A stretch of DNA of 64,000 bases from the NCBI RefSeq assembly GCF_004101845.1, contig NZ_CP026116.1:620001-684000 (forward strand), read 5' to 3'. The notes beneath the pieces were generated by a model. It was given only the letters and a program-made list of their open reading frames with translations, ran no database searches and was not told the origin of the DNA. Positions 9,865 to 19,305 of this stretch are shown here, piece by piece. The first letter of the stretch is position 1; each line of letters opens with the position of its first letter. The stretch is from Latilactobacillus curvatus JCM 1096 = DSM 20019 (GTDB lineage Bacteria; Bacillota; Bacilli; Lactobacillales; Lactobacillaceae). The position numbers and the translations under genes are program-made.

Positions 9865-12162
9865 TTAGTCGGTTTCAATCGCTAATTCTGGGAAAAGTAA
9901 TTGTAAGACAGTCATTGAAACGCGCCGCGCTTGACCCATCATTGGGAACAAGTGCATCAACATCGCTGGATTGTAGTTTGCTTCTAGCACAACCGTCATC
10001 TCAGGGTGCTCCGGATCATATGGTTGGTATAAGTTTGGCACAATGATATCGATTCCCGTGATATTGAGGTTCAAAATTTCAGCAACCTGTTCAGCAATCG
10101 CAAAGTAACTTTGATCCATCTCATCGGTCACGTCAACCGAATCACCACCATTTGAGACGTTGGAATTTTGTAGTAAGAAGACCTGTGAACCACGCAATGG
10201 CACATCTTCAGGGCGGTAACCTTGTTGTTTCAACATGAGCAATTCCCGTTCACCGAGGCGAATGTTTTGCAACGGTGTCAGGTGCGCTTCGCCGCGTAAT
10301 GGGTTGTCGTTTTTCTTAGCAACAAGTTGGGCGATTGTTGAACGACCATCCCCCACGACATTGGCTGGAATCCGTTCTAAAACAGCCTGGACCTTATGAT
10401 TCATCACTAAGAAACGGTATTCCGAACCCGCAATGAATTCTTCAACTAAAATTTGCTGATCGTACGTTTGTGCCAGTTTAAAAGCAGCAATGAAGTCCGC
10501 TTCACTTGGACGCGTTAAAAATGTGGTAATGCCCGCCCCCATGTTACTGTGTTTTGGTTTAATGACAATCGCGCGCTGACCAAACGCCGCTTGATAATCT
10601 GCTACTGCCGTCTCTAAAGCGGTATATTCGGCACCCGCTGGCACCCGCATACCATGACTTGCCAATAAAATTTTAGTCACTACCTTATTATCCACTAACG
10701 GCCCACTAATTAGCTGATCTAAACTCGTTATATTCCCATTTTTGACTAATTCATGATGATGTTGATAGGTCAGCTCAATAAATTGTTCATCGCGATCCAA
10801 AACAGCCACATGCAGCCCTTTTTGGAAAGCGTCAAACATCAGCATTTGTGTTGATAATTCCATATCCGTGTATCCCTGTAACTGATAGGGAGTCTCTGTC
10901 AGCTCACATTTAAAACGTTTTGCCTGTTTGAGGGCAAATGCCTTTAGCGAGTCCTCTTCAATCGCTTGTGTTAAGCGATAACTCAAGGTTTGTCGATGGT
11001 CCTGAACACGCTCATTCATCACTGTCCAAGCTTGTTTAAAACGCTCATTCAGATGATAATCCGTAATGAATTGGGCCAAATCGGCCATCACAGTTTCCAA
11101 TTGTGTTTGGAGCTGCGATGGCTGCAGCGGATTCTCTAATGCTACTGTGTCATTTAACTGACGACCCGTCTGAATCTGAGTGGCTAAATCACCGGATAAT
11201 TTCGGCAAGGATAATAAGTACATAAAGAATAAGTGTAAGAAGTCTAGCTGTTGTTGATCAATCCCCGTCGCAGTATACGGGTTAATATCAAACCCCCGAA
11301 ATTCTAAATAATCCACACCAGTCTCTAACATCTGATCCAATGAGTGACTCCGTAACCGCACAGTTCCGTAAAATTCGCGTTCCGAAATTAAGTCGCCATT
11401 AGCAATCGCTTGGCGCATTGAATCAACATATGCGGCAACTGAATCAAAATGAATTAATAATTGCTTATTGCTGTAGCCGAATAATTCACTCGAGCGTAAA
11501 CTCCGTACAGGGTGTTCTGGTAATTTCGTCATATCTTCTAAAAAGCCTGGTTCCGCTATCGGACTCGCACCAAATAAATACGTTAAAACATAGTGATAAC
11601 GCACGTAATTTTGCGCAATCTGGATGTACAACGCATCGCTAAAATCTTTTAGACTCACATAGTGATCATGATAGTATTCATCAAATAAACGCACAATTAA
11701 CGTCGATGACAGGCTAAAATTATAATGGATGCCAGAGACCATCTGTAGACGTCGACCGTAGCGCTTCGTCAAATAGTCACGATAGGCTTTTACCGCCGGT
11801 GTGTATTCTGAAATTGGAATGGTTAATTCATCGTCTGGTAACAACGGTGGCATGCTGAGGGGCCAAATATATTCCGAATCGGCCATACTTGATTGCAATA
11901 CTTGTTCGAGCGCTAATAATTGTTGTTGGACATCTACGGTCTGTTCGAAGGTATCCGTAACCAGTTCCGTTTGCATCTCTGCAAAATCAGTCGCAATGTA
12001 TGGATGAAACGTTCGCGATCCTAACTCACTGGGGTGCGGTTGTTGACTCAATGCGCCCAATCCGGTCACTCGCTGCCCCTCTTTTTCGACCCCAAAAGCA
12101 CCTTGGTTCAATAAAGGTGTTAAGCGTAATTGTTTAATGTTCTCAAATAATTGATTAGGCAT
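9865..12162 (-). CDS. gshF: Bifunctional glutamate-cysteine ligase / glutathione synthetase
   Basis: Makes glutathione from glutamate, cysteine and glycine in one polypeptide. Residues 1 to about 470 are a GshA-type gamma-glutamylcysteine ligase. The remainder is an ATP-grasp domain with conserved stretches such as KPKHSNMGAGI and VVLEANYNPAM. The 765-residue length fits GshF proteins of Gram-positive bacteria. The longer reading from 12255 has no ribosome-binding site; the ATG at 12162 follows AGAAGAGG. The gene is monocistronic and gives the strain its own thiol buffer against oxidative stress. Confidence 0.93.
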   Translation of the reverse strand: MPNQLFENIKQLRLTPLLNQGAFGVEKEGQRVTGLGALSQQPHPSELGSRTFHPYIATDFAEMQTELVTDTFEQTVDVQQQLLALEQVLQSSMADSEYIWPLSMPPLLPDDELTIPISEYTPAVKAYRDYLTKRYGRRLQMVSGIHYNFSLSSTLIVRLFDEYYHDHYVSLKDFSDALYIQIAQNYVRYHYVLTYLFGASPIAEPGFLEDMTKLPEHPVRSLRSSELFGYSNKQLLIHFDSVAAYVDSMRQAIANGDLISEREFYGTVRLRSHSLDQMLETGVDYLEFRGFDINPYTATGIDQQQLDFLHLFFMYLLSLPKLSGDLATQIQTGRQLNDTVALENPLQPSQLQTQLETVMADLAQFITDYHLNERFKQAWTVMNERVQDHRQTLSYRLTQAIEEDSLKAFALKQAKRFKCELTETPYQLQGYTDMELSTQMLMFDAFQKGLHVAVLDRDEQFIELTYQHHHELVKNGNITSLDQLISGPLVDNKVVTKILLASHGMRVPAGAEYTALETAVADYQAAFGQRAIVIKPKHSNMGAGITTFLTRPSEADFIAAFKLAQTYDQQILVEEFIAGSEYRFLVMNHKVQAVLERIPANVVGDGRSTIAQLVAKKNDNPLRGEAHLTPLQNIRLGERELLMLKQQGYRPEDVPLRGSQVFLLQNSNVSNGGDSVDVTDEMDQSYFAIAEQVAEILNLNITGIDIIVPNLYQPYDPEHPEMTVVLEANYNPAMLMHLFPMMGQARRVSMTVLQLLFPELAIETD

Positions 12163-12295
12163 TTTGAAACCTCTTCTTAATTCAGTCTTATACAACTCAT
12201 TATACACATCCCTAAAACCTTTTAAAACGATAATCACTACGAATTTGCGCGACATGTTATACTAGGAACAACCTAAACATTAAAGGATGAACGCT

Positions 12296-13576
12296 ATGCA
12301 ACAACCTCTCGCATTTCGCATGCGTCCGACTAACATCGATGAAGTTGTCGGTCAGACGCACTTAGTGGGGCCGCAAAAAATCATTCGCCGAATGGTTGAT
12401 GCCAAACTCCTCTCATCAATGATTCTCTACGGACCGCCTGGTACTGGTAAAACGAGTATCGCTAGTGCCATCGCCGGTAGTACCCAGTACGCTTTTCGCA
12501 TGCTGAATGCTGCCACTGATAGTAAAAAAGATTTACAGATTGTCGCTGAAGAAGCCAAAATGAGTGGCACCGTGATTTTACTCCTCGATGAAATTCACCG
12601 CTTGGATAAAACCAAACAGGATTTTCTCTTACCACATCTAGAAAGTGGCCGCATTATCTTAATTGGTGCAACTACCGAAAATCCATATATCAGTATCAAC
12701 CCTGCCATTCGGAGTCGGGCCCAAATTTTTGAAGTCAAGCCCCTCACTGAAGCCGACATTCATGTTGCCATTCAACGGGCACTGACAGATAAAGAAAAAG
12801 GCTTAGGTGCACTAGCCATCAATCTCGATGAAACGGCTGAACAATACCTTGCCCGCGTCACAAACGGTGATTTACGGAGTGCTTTAAACGCCCTCGAACT
12901 CGCTGCTCGTTCAACACCAGCGAATCCAGACACCAACGTCATCGACATCGATATTGACGTTATTGAAGAATGCGTGCAGAAAAAAGCCATTACTCATGAT
13001 AAAGATGGCGATGCCCATTACGATGTCATCTCCGCCTTTCAAAAATCAGTCCGTGGCAGTGACGTTGATGCTGCGCTCCATTATATGGGCCGTTTGATTG
13101 AAGCCGGTGATTTAATGTCGATTAGTCGGCGCTTGATGACAATGGCCTACGAAGATATCGGCCTCGCCAACCCTCAAGCCTGTGCCCGTACAGTCGAGGC
13201 AATTGCTGCGGCTAAACAACTTGGTTTTCCCGAAGCCCGGATTCCACTGGCCGTAGCAGTGATTGATCTCTGCTTATCTCCAAAATCAAATTCGGCCATC
13301 ACCGCAATTGATAACGCGTTAGCTGATATTCGCGCTGGCAAAGCCGGTGAAGTCCCCGATCATCTCCGTGATGCCCATTATGCAGGGGCTGAAAAACTTG
13401 GCCACGGTGTCGACTACAAATATCCTCATAATTATCCCAACGACTGGGTCGCGCAAGATTACCTACCAGATAAGCTCTTAGGTAGTCATTATTACGAAGC
13501 AAAAGCAACTGGTAAATACGAGCAAGTCCTCAAACAACAGCTAGAACGCTTGCGCCAAGCCAGTCCGCATAAGTGA
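12296..13576 (+). CDS. rarA: Replication-associated recombination protein RarA (MgsA)
   Basis: AAA+ ATPase acting at stalled replication forks, related to clamp-loader subunits. Walker A is GPPGTGKT at residues 46-53, Walker B is LLLDEI at 95-100, and the C-terminal tetramerisation domain follows residue 240. The product is 426 residues. The ATG at 12296 is preferred over one at 12287 that overlaps the AAAGGA site. Divergent from gshF and followed by 6S RNA, a context also seen around B. subtilis yrvN. Confidence 0.95.
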   Translation: MQQPLAFRMRPTNIDEVVGQTHLVGPQKIIRRMVDAKLLSSMILYGPPGTGKTSIASAIAGSTQYAFRMLNAATDSKKDLQIVAEEAKMSGTVILLLDEIHRLDKTKQDFLLPHLESGRIILIGATTENPYISINPAIRSRAQIFEVKPLTEADIHVAIQRALTDKEKGLGALAINLDETAEQYLARVTNGDLRSALNALELAARSTPANPDTNVIDIDIDVIEECVQKKAITHDKDGDAHYDVISAFQKSVRGSDVDAALHYMGRLIEAGDLMSISRRLMTMAYEDIGLANPQACARTVEAIAAAKQLGFPEARIPLAVAVIDLCLSPKSNSAITAIDNALADIRAGKAGEVPDHLRDAHYAGAEKLGHGVDYKYPHNYPNDWVAQDYLPDKLLGSHYYEAKATGKYEQVLKQQLERLRQASPHK

Positions 13577-13629
13577 ACGGTTACAAAAGTGTTGTGTTAA
13601 CATCACGAGCGTGCTACTATAATAGTAGG

Positions 13630-13866
13630 ATTTCTAAGGTGTGCGCGTCTTCCCACCTTATGTTGACCGATCAAGTAATTCGTTAATGGGACGGATGAGT
13701 TATTAGCGAGTGTAGACTTTTTCGCGAAGGAACCAAGTCTAATAATAATCTGACCCACCTGCATTTTCTAGCGGGCTCAACTATCGGGAAGCATCTACGG
13801 CACCACTAGATTTCCCAAAGTCCAACGACTTTGACCGGGCTAACGTTTACGTTGGTCCTTTTTTGT
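13630..13866 (+). ncRNA. ssrS: 6S RNA
   Basis: A 300-nt gap after rarA begins with TATAAT at 13618-13623, so transcription should start near 13630. A closing stem pairs TCTA-AGGTG (about 13632-13641) with CACCACTAGA (13801-13810). The stretch ACCTGCATTTTCTAGCGGGCTC resembles the corresponding part of B. subtilis 6S-1 RNA. A second hairpin (AAAGTC/GACTTT, 13817-13832) is followed by a terminator with 9-bp arms and a T run (13837-13866). 6S RNA binds sigma-A RNA polymerase and damps transcription in slow growth. Assignment rests on structure, partial similarity and its place next to rarA. Confidence 0.75.
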
Positions 13867-13889
13867 TGATTATTTTAGGAGGTTGCACA

Positions 13890-14165
13890 TTGATTCAAAT
13901 CGCCATAATCGTTTTTTTAATCATTATCGCCCTACTTGGTGCGATTTTATGTTACTACCAAGACAAGAAGTTCCTACTCTTTGATTTAACTGAAAACCGG
14001 CATTTAGGTCGATTGATGTACTTTTCAGGGATTGCACTCATCGGTGTAGCGATCTGCGGGGCTTTGATTTACTGGCTATTGCCACTAGTCTGGACATTGG
14101 TGACGCTCGTTGCTGCCAGTTTAATCGCCGGCTTAGTCGGCCTTAGCTTTGCAACTAACCTTTAA
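13890..14165 (+). CDS. Small membrane protein, unknown function
   Basis: A 91-residue protein with three likely transmembrane segments (about residues 2-22, 41-60 and 63-86) and a short polar loop containing DKKFLLFDLTENRHLGRL. I use the TTG at 13890, which follows AGGAGG by 7 nt. A reading from 13863 would begin inside the 6S terminator. I do not recognise the family with confidence. It lies between 6S RNA and a universal stress protein and has its own ribosome-binding site. Confidence 0.7.
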   Translation: MIQIAIIVFLIIIALLGAILCYYQDKKFLLFDLTENRHLGRLMYFSGIALIGVAICGALIYWLLPLVWTLVTLVAASLIAGLVGLSFATNL

Positions 14166-14227
14166 GATTTACTTTTGGCACTGAACTAGCGTATAATAAA
14201 GATGTAAAATTAAATGAGGTGATGACA

Positions 14228-14725
14228 ATGTTACAACAATACAAGCACATTTTGGTCGCAATCGATGGTTCTTATGAAGCTGAACTCGCTTTCCGTAAAG
14301 CAGTTGAAGTTGCCCTTCGGAATAACGGACAACTCCACTTGATTCACGTTATCGATACCCGCGCCTTCCAAAATATCTCTAGTTTTGATTCCGCAATGGT
14401 TGAACAAGTCACAGAAACAGCTAAGAAAACAATGGACGAATACATCGTGACTGCCAATGAACTTGGCTTAAAAGATGTTGACTATAGCATTGAATATGGC
14501 GCACCAAAGAGTTTAATTGCCCGCGAAGTACCCGAAAAGAAAAATATCGATCTCATCATGATTGGTGCAACTGGTTTAAACGCTGTTGAACGTCTCTTGA
14601 TTGGTTCTGTAACGGAATACGTTACTCGGACCGCCGTTTGCGACGTGCTCGTTGTGCGGACAGATTTAGATAATAAACACGCACTCAACAAGAAACGCAG
14701 TAGCATTGGTCACGAAGAAGCATAA
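14228..14725 (+). CDS. Universal stress protein (UspA family)
   Basis: A 165-residue single Usp domain. It opens with YKHILVAIDGS and ends with the ATP-binding pattern GATGLNAVERLLIGSVTEYV, so it should bind ATP and dimerise. The start at 14228 sits 6 nt after TGAGGTGA; two earlier in-frame starts overlap that site. It is a single gene with its own terminator. Confidence 0.93.
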   Translation: MLQQYKHILVAIDGSYEAELAFRKAVEVALRNNGQLHLIHVIDTRAFQNISSFDSAMVEQVTETAKKTMDEYIVTANELGLKDVDYSIEYGAPKSLIAREVPEKKNIDLIMIGATGLNAVERLLIGSVTEYVTRTAVCDVLVVRTDLDNKHALNKKRSSIGHEEA

Positions 14726-14735
14726 ATTAGCAATC

Positions 14736-14768
14736 AAAAAGCCGGGACGCTTATGTCCCGGCTTTTTT
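14736..14768. terminator. Bidirectional terminator, usp / XRE-TPR gene
   Basis: Arms AAAAAGCCGGGAC and GTCCCGGCTTTTT lie between converging genes, with a long T run. Confidence 0.92.
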
Positions 14769-14782
14769 TAGTGGTTAACCAC

Positions 14783-15625
14783 TTATTCAGCCAATTGTTG
14801 ATCAACTTGCACAATAATCTCTGGATGATGCCGGATTAACGCCAATGTTTTAGCAACCGTTAAATCCTGTAAGGCGTTCTCTCGATGAAGCACATGTTCT
14901 GCACGACCAAGAATGAAATACAATGCATCAAGTAAGTAAAGACTTTGCTTATCGATTGCTTCGTCAATCGCAAGCTGAGCGTACTTAATCGCACCTTCAT
15001 AATCCTTCAATTCAAAAAGAATTCCCGCTAAGTGATTATAAATCTGCAACTCAACTTGGAAATCGGCCATAGCAAGTGGATCAGAATTCTCCAACATTTC
15101 AACGGCTTGTTCTGCATAAATCCGTACACGCTCTAAAGCGCCCTTCATCAAATAGGACTTGCTAATGCCGATAATACATAGAATACCGTAAACATCCGTC
15201 TGAGAAACAACGTATTGATTGAAGGCACGATTGAAAAAGAAAAGTGCATCGTCCGGTTTATTCTCCAGCAATAACTTAATTTGACCTTGGAAATAATAAT
15301 ACCGTTTGTAATCATCTGCTTTGACCAGTTGATCTGTGTAGATCTGCTGAATCAAATCACGTGCTTTTTTGAATTCATTGGTAAATAACAATGCTTGCAC
15401 ACGACTCAACAAGACGTGTAATTGATCATCTTCTTGCACAATCACTGAGTCCAACGTAATTTCAAGCCGCTTACAAATTTCCAAGAGAATCTTTGTGCTT
15501 GGCACCTGTTCTTTTTTCTCAATTAAGCTAATTGTTGCTTGCGTACAAATCCCCTTAGCTAACTCCGCTTGAGACATCCCCCGTGCTTTACGGATTTGTT
15601 TTAGTTTATCCCCTAATATTCTCAT
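14783..15625 (-). CDS. XRE-family regulator with TPR-like C-terminus (RRNPP-like)
   Basis: A 280-residue regulator. Residues 5-60 form a helix-turn-helix of the XRE class with the segment GICTQATISLIEKK. The remaining ~220 residues are helical repeats that look like tetratricopeptide units, the architecture of Rgg/PlcR-type peptide-responsive regulators. A paralogue with the same HTH wording lies at 25461-26291. An IS30 element starts 33 bp upstream of the ATG, so the native promoter is probably cut off. Peptide sensing is an inference from architecture only. Confidence 0.85.
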   Translation of the reverse strand: MRILGDKLKQIRKARGMSQAELAKGICTQATISLIEKKEQVPSTKILLEICKRLEITLDSVIVQEDDQLHVLLSRVQALLFTNEFKKARDLIQQIYTDQLVKADDYKRYYYFQGQIKLLLENKPDDALFFFNRAFNQYVVSQTDVYGILCIIGISKSYLMKGALERVRIYAEQAVEMLENSDPLAMADFQVELQIYNHLAGILFELKDYEGAIKYAQLAIDEAIDKQSLYLLDALYFILGRAEHVLHRENALQDLTVAKTLALIRHHPEIIVQVDQQLAE

Positions 15626-15658
15626 TTTAAATACTCCAATTACATCATTATTTAATTT

Positions 15659-16691
15659 GGCAAATTCTATAATTAATCCGAACAGAAATTAAAAAGCCCA
15701 AAGCAATCACTTACAATGGTAGTAGCTAATTCCAACCAATATAGGGAGTGATTACTTTGGGTACATCTACTTTATCACGTTTTCAACGTGGCGCACTAGC
15801 ACAACTGGTCAATGAGGGGAATAAATCTTACCAAGTAATGGCTGACGCCTTAGGCGTCGCCAAAGCTACGATTAGCTATGAGTTGGACCGAGTTAAACCT
15901 TATGATCCAGAATTAGCTCAGCAAGATGCAGATCGCAAAAGGCGGAATTGCGGTCGTCGTTCGATGCTGACGGCAGCATTAGCGACTTTAATTACCAATC
16001 ACTTACGATTAACCTGGTCACCAGAAACCATTGCGGCCGCTTATAACTTGAGCACTGCGTCAATTTATAATTGGCTTAATCGTGGCTGGCTCCCCTTCAA
16101 ATTGACTGATCTACCCAATCGGAATGTCCGCCAGCACCGAGTGAGCGAAAATCGTGGGAAATTTACAAGTGGGACTTCCATCGAACAACGGCCAACAACT
16201 GTTAATCAACGGTTAGCTTTTGGTCATTGGGAAGTAGATACGGTGCTTTCTAGTCGAAGTGAGTCACGATCATGTCTGGTTACATTCGTAGAACGTAAGA
16301 CCCGACTTCTATGGGCCATCAAAGCCCCTAATAGAACGGCTAAGGCTCTAAACACCGCCTTTGGCAAGTTTATGGGGGCCTTCGGTCCCCAAGTAAAATC
16401 CATTACTGTTGATCATGGTAAAGAGTTTGCCAATTATCAGGCCTTAGAACAGGATTATCAGATCAAAGTTTATTTTTGCCATCCATATTCACCATGGGAG
16501 CGAGGTTCCAATGAATATTTTAATAGACGGTTACGCTGGTTCTTCCCGAAAAAGACCAATTTTAGCCAAGTAACGACTGATGAGATCCTAGCAGCACTTG
16601 AACTAATTAATCAACGACCATTAAAAATACATCATCAACAGACTGCCATTGAAAGATTCCGGGCTTGTTCGGATTAAACTTGTAATTTGCC
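15659..16691 (+). mobile_element. IS30-family element, copy 1
   Basis: A complete 1033-bp element. The ends begin GGCAAATT and contain TTAATCCGAACA on both sides as imperfect inverted repeats. The duplicated target is ATTT (15655-15658 and 16692-16695). A second copy with the same length and transposase lies at 27706-28738. Insertion is 33 bp before the start codon of the XRE-TPR gene. Confidence 0.93.
15757..16677 (+). CDS. IS30-family transposase
   Basis: A 306-residue DDE transposase. It has an N-terminal HTH (YQVMADALGVAKATISYEL) and a catalytic core starting at FGHWEVDTV, with a later D in TVDHGKEF and E in PWERGSNEYFNR. The TTG start at 15757 follows GGGAG by 8 nt. Reading frame and ends are intact, so the element may be mobile. 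Confidence 0.93.
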   Translation: MGTSTLSRFQRGALAQLVNEGNKSYQVMADALGVAKATISYELDRVKPYDPELAQQDADRKRRNCGRRSMLTAALATLITNHLRLTWSPETIAAAYNLSTASIYNWLNRGWLPFKLTDLPNRNVRQHRVSENRGKFTSGTSIEQRPTTVNQRLAFGHWEVDTVLSSRSESRSCLVTFVERKTRLLWAIKAPNRTAKALNTAFGKFMGAFGPQVKSITVDHGKEFANYQALEQDYQIKVYFCHPYSPWERGSNEYFNRRLRWFFPKKTNFSQVTTDEILAALELINQRPLKIHHQQTAIERFRACSD

Positions 16692-16898
16692 ATTTAAAAT
16701 TAATTTCCGGAAAATATAACCCAATTAAGTAATTTACATCAATTAGCAATGACGCTACTAGTTGCGTTTATTATACACTATGAACTAGTTATGTGGCATT
16801 ACTTATTTTTTTATCCAATAAGTATTTTACACTACATACTAAACATTACCAAACATTTATCTTTAATTAATTGTTAAGGTGTTGTTCGATAGTACGAC

Positions 16899-16933
16899 AA
16901 AAAAACGGCTTCCTGCAGCGGAAGCCGTTTTTT
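16899..16933 (-). terminator. Terminator after the HAD gene
   Basis: Arms AAAACGGCTTCC and GGAAGCCGTTTT overlap the stop codon of the minus-strand gene. The stretch 16692-16898 holds no convincing gene; a TTGATG-18 bp-TATATT promoter candidate points toward the disrupted XRE-TPR gene (-10 at 16713-16718). Confidence 0.85.
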
Positions 16934-17579
16934 ATAACGTTGCTAATATTGCCGGAACTTCTTTTAATGATTCAATTTGATAATCCGCTGCCGATTGATC
17001 AATCGCGAAAAGTGGATCAAATGGTTTTAATGCGATGACGGTTAAACCAGCCGCCTTCCCCGCTTGAATCCCCAGTGCAGAGTCTTCAATCGCAACCGCC
17101 TCGGTTGGTTCTAAATGCATTCTTTTAAGCGCTTCTAGATACACATCTGGTGCTGGTTTATTATGCGCAATCTCTGCACCACTAACAACCGTTTCAAAAT
17201 AAGGTTCTAACGCGGTTTCCAACAACATTTGTTGAATAATTCCGCGCTCACCAGCGGACGCCAAACCGATTTGATATGTCGGTGCAACGGTTGCTAATAA
17301 CGGTTGCGCGTCTGGGTTCATGATATTTTTAAAAACGATTGGATGAGCCGCTTTATACGACGTATAGCCGTTTTTAATTGCCGCTCGTTCCAAAACAGTA
17401 TGGTTTGGAAACAACTGTTTTAAAACGGCATTCATATTGGAACCAATTTGTTTACGACTTTCCTCTGCCGTTAGTCGTGCGCCAATTGCATTCAAAAATG
17501 CTAAGCGTTGTTCAAAATAGTACGGTTCACTATCCACTAAAACGCCATCGACGTCAAAAATAATCCCTTTTACTGTCAT
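16932..17579 (-). CDS. HAD-family phosphatase/phosphomutase (beta-phosphoglucomutase-like)
   Basis: A 215-residue HAD hydrolase with the nucleophile pair D9 and D11 in FDVDGVLVDSEP, a helical cap from about residue 15 to 80, and the downstream KPAPDVYLEAL and IEDSALGIQAGKAAG motifs. These fit the beta-phosphoglucomutase / sugar-phosphatase branch. The substrate cannot be read from sequence, and no maltose or trehalose phosphorylase lies next to it. It follows the DUF2785 gene by 24 bp, probably in one transcript. Confidence 0.85.
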   Translation of the reverse strand: MTVKGIIFDVDGVLVDSEPYYFEQRLAFLNAIGARLTAEESRKQIGSNMNAVLKQLFPNHTVLERAAIKNGYTSYKAAHPIVFKNIMNPDAQPLLATVAPTYQIGLASAGERGIIQQMLLETALEPYFETVVSGAEIAHNKPAPDVYLEALKRMHLEPTEAVAIEDSALGIQAGKAAGLTVIALKPFDPLFAIDQSAADYQIESLKEVPAILATL

Positions 17580-17603
17580 CTTCTCTCAATCCTATCTGGT
17601 TAA

Positions 17604-18578
17604 TTAAAATAAATCTGAAATCTTCCGTAAGTAATCCGCAATTTTATCAGGTAATTCAGGTTGTAGCAACAATGACTGTAAAAAGCGATTGCGGTTATAC
17701 CACCGATTCCAAAAACCAACGGTCTCCTGTGGTGCCATAGTCAACAATGAACGCTGCCACTCCTGTAAGACGATTAAACAATAATCGACATAGAGTTGAT
17801 GCTTGTTCATTAAACTGATTAGAACGTTCGTCAGATGACTATCTTCACCATATGCGAGTGCGTTATCAGAGAAGCGATACGCCTGTAGCACAATTGCCAT
17901 CATCAAAATCTTATCCGCACGTTGGATTTCAGGTGTTTCGTTAAGTTCTGACCAGACATTGATGATATGCGTCATCGCATGCGCCCAGCCTTTACCATCA
18001 ACGTATCCTCGTGAATCTAATTCGATGACTGTATAAGCCATTACTCGCCGTTCAATTGCCAATAATTCGGCCGTACTTAATACATGATAAAAAGTGCGGT
18101 TAGCATATAAAATCCCGGCCAAAAACATCGCGCTAAACGAACGTAAAAAAACAGCGTCATTTTCAGGTTCTAAAATATGCGCGAATAAATAATCATCTTG
18201 CAATAAGCGGTCCTTGACCCAAATCAATTGGGCTGGGGTTAAAACCGTCTGCCGTAATAATCGATTGAATAAGTAAAAAACACCTTTATCGCGCACTTGC
18301 GAATCTGGGCTTGCAAGATGCCTTAATAAATCATCGAGCTCTTCATCGCTGATGGTCGCTTCTTTGCCTTTGGTTTTAATTCGCTCATCAATTGCTGTGA
18401 TTCGTTGCAAGACTGACTCGTTGTCCTCAGGTACTACGACATGTGTCCGCCGCGTCTTATATTGGACGCCATCCATGACGACCAATACTTTTTCCGGAAT
18501 TGATTGATAGATGTCCCCTTTAATCAATGCACTACGAATCGCGTCTAACTGTTGCATCACATTTTGAACTTCCTTCAT
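17604..18578 (-). CDS. DUF2785 domain protein
   Basis: A 324-residue protein of the DUF2785 family, recognised by the central segment SRGYVDGKGWAHAMTHI and its helical repeat character. No enzymatic role is known for the family. No signal peptide or membrane segment is seen. The ATG at 18578 is preferred to the in-frame TTG just before it. It leads a two-gene unit with the HAD protein. Confidence 0.8.
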   Translation of the reverse strand: MKEVQNVMQQLDAIRSALIKGDIYQSIPEKVLVVMDGVQYKTRRTHVVVPEDNESVLQRITAIDERIKTKGKEATISDEELDDLLRHLASPDSQVRDKGVFYLFNRLLRQTVLTPAQLIWVKDRLLQDDYLFAHILEPENDAVFLRSFSAMFLAGILYANRTFYHVLSTAELLAIERRVMAYTVIELDSRGYVDGKGWAHAMTHIINVWSELNETPEIQRADKILMMAIVLQAYRFSDNALAYGEDSHLTNVLISLMNKHQLYVDYCLIVLQEWQRSLLTMAPQETVGFWNRWYNRNRFLQSLLLQPELPDKIADYLRKISDLF

Positions 18579-18783
18579 CAATCATCACCCACTCTCTACT
18601 GAAAACATCTCATAACTAACTATTATAATGCATTCGGCCACAGACATAAACTATCAATCCTTAAACAGGCCCACGATATGACAAAATCGTCACCTCGCTT
18701 AGAATAAATTCCACCTTTAGACTGAATCAATGTAACTTCTAGCTTGATACGATTAAGACATCAATTCACAAGGAGTGTCAATC

Positions 18784-19164
18784 ATGAAAAAAATCATTCT
18801 ATTACTGTTCTCACTTGGACTAATTGTTATCGGCGGTCCAATTATCGGATCAGCCACAACTCAGAATATGACGGACGGCAATGACCTTGCCCAACAGTGG
18901 GACCGGTTCAACCTCTTAATTCCCAGAGAAGCCGTCTATGTTAAAACAGCACACCAATACGGGACACAACAAGCACATGGCGATTACCTTTACCGGCAAC
19001 CTGCTTACCGTGCTGATGGCAGTCATTACGAAGTCGTTTTCCAAGCGCCGCGCGCACTAAAACCTAATCACTACTTAAAATTAGATGCCAAGGGGCGCTT
19101 CGTCAATTCTTGGACTGTCGTTTCAAAATCTGAATTGCCCGTTAAACTGCAGTCTAGTCTATAA
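18784..19164 (+). CDS. YxeA-like (DUF1093) secreted protein
   Basis: A 126-residue protein with a classic signal peptide (KK, then about 18 hydrophobic residues, cleavage near GSATT). The mature part has the YxeA-type pattern, including the segment YLYRQPAYRADGSHYEVVF. The family is small, secreted and uncharacterised. The ATG at 18784 follows AAGGAG. Single gene with a terminator at 19199-19229. Confidence 0.78.
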   Translation: MKKIILLLFSLGLIVIGGPIIGSATTQNMTDGNDLAQQWDRFNLLIPREAVYVKTAHQYGTQQAHGDYLYRQPAYRADGSHYEVVFQAPRALKPNHYLKLDAKGRFVNSWTVVSKSELPVKLQSSL

Positions 19165-19198
19165 TTGTAAAATACAATCGAACTAAATGCTGTTAATT

Positions 19199-19229
19199 GC
19201 GAAATACAAACGAGGGATTTCGCTTTTTT
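19199..19229 (+). terminator. Terminator after the YxeA-like gene
   Basis: Arms GCGAAAT and ATTTCGC are followed by TTTTTT. Confidence 0.7.
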
Positions 19230-19305
19230 CATTGCTTACATTTAATAAGTATGCTATATTATTCGCATGCACTGATAAAAACGATTTCACAAGGGAGTAA
19301 TGAAC

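Noticed and set aside
13630-13866. SRP RNA or RNase P RNA after rarA
   Set aside because: The conserved SRP apical loop and the RNase P core motifs are absent. The closing stem, the partial similarity to 6S-1 and the rarA context fit 6S RNA better.
16749-16877. A 42-codon plus-strand ORF after IS30 copy 1
   Set aside because: No Shine-Dalgarno, no recognisable signal or motif, and A/T-rich chance composition.
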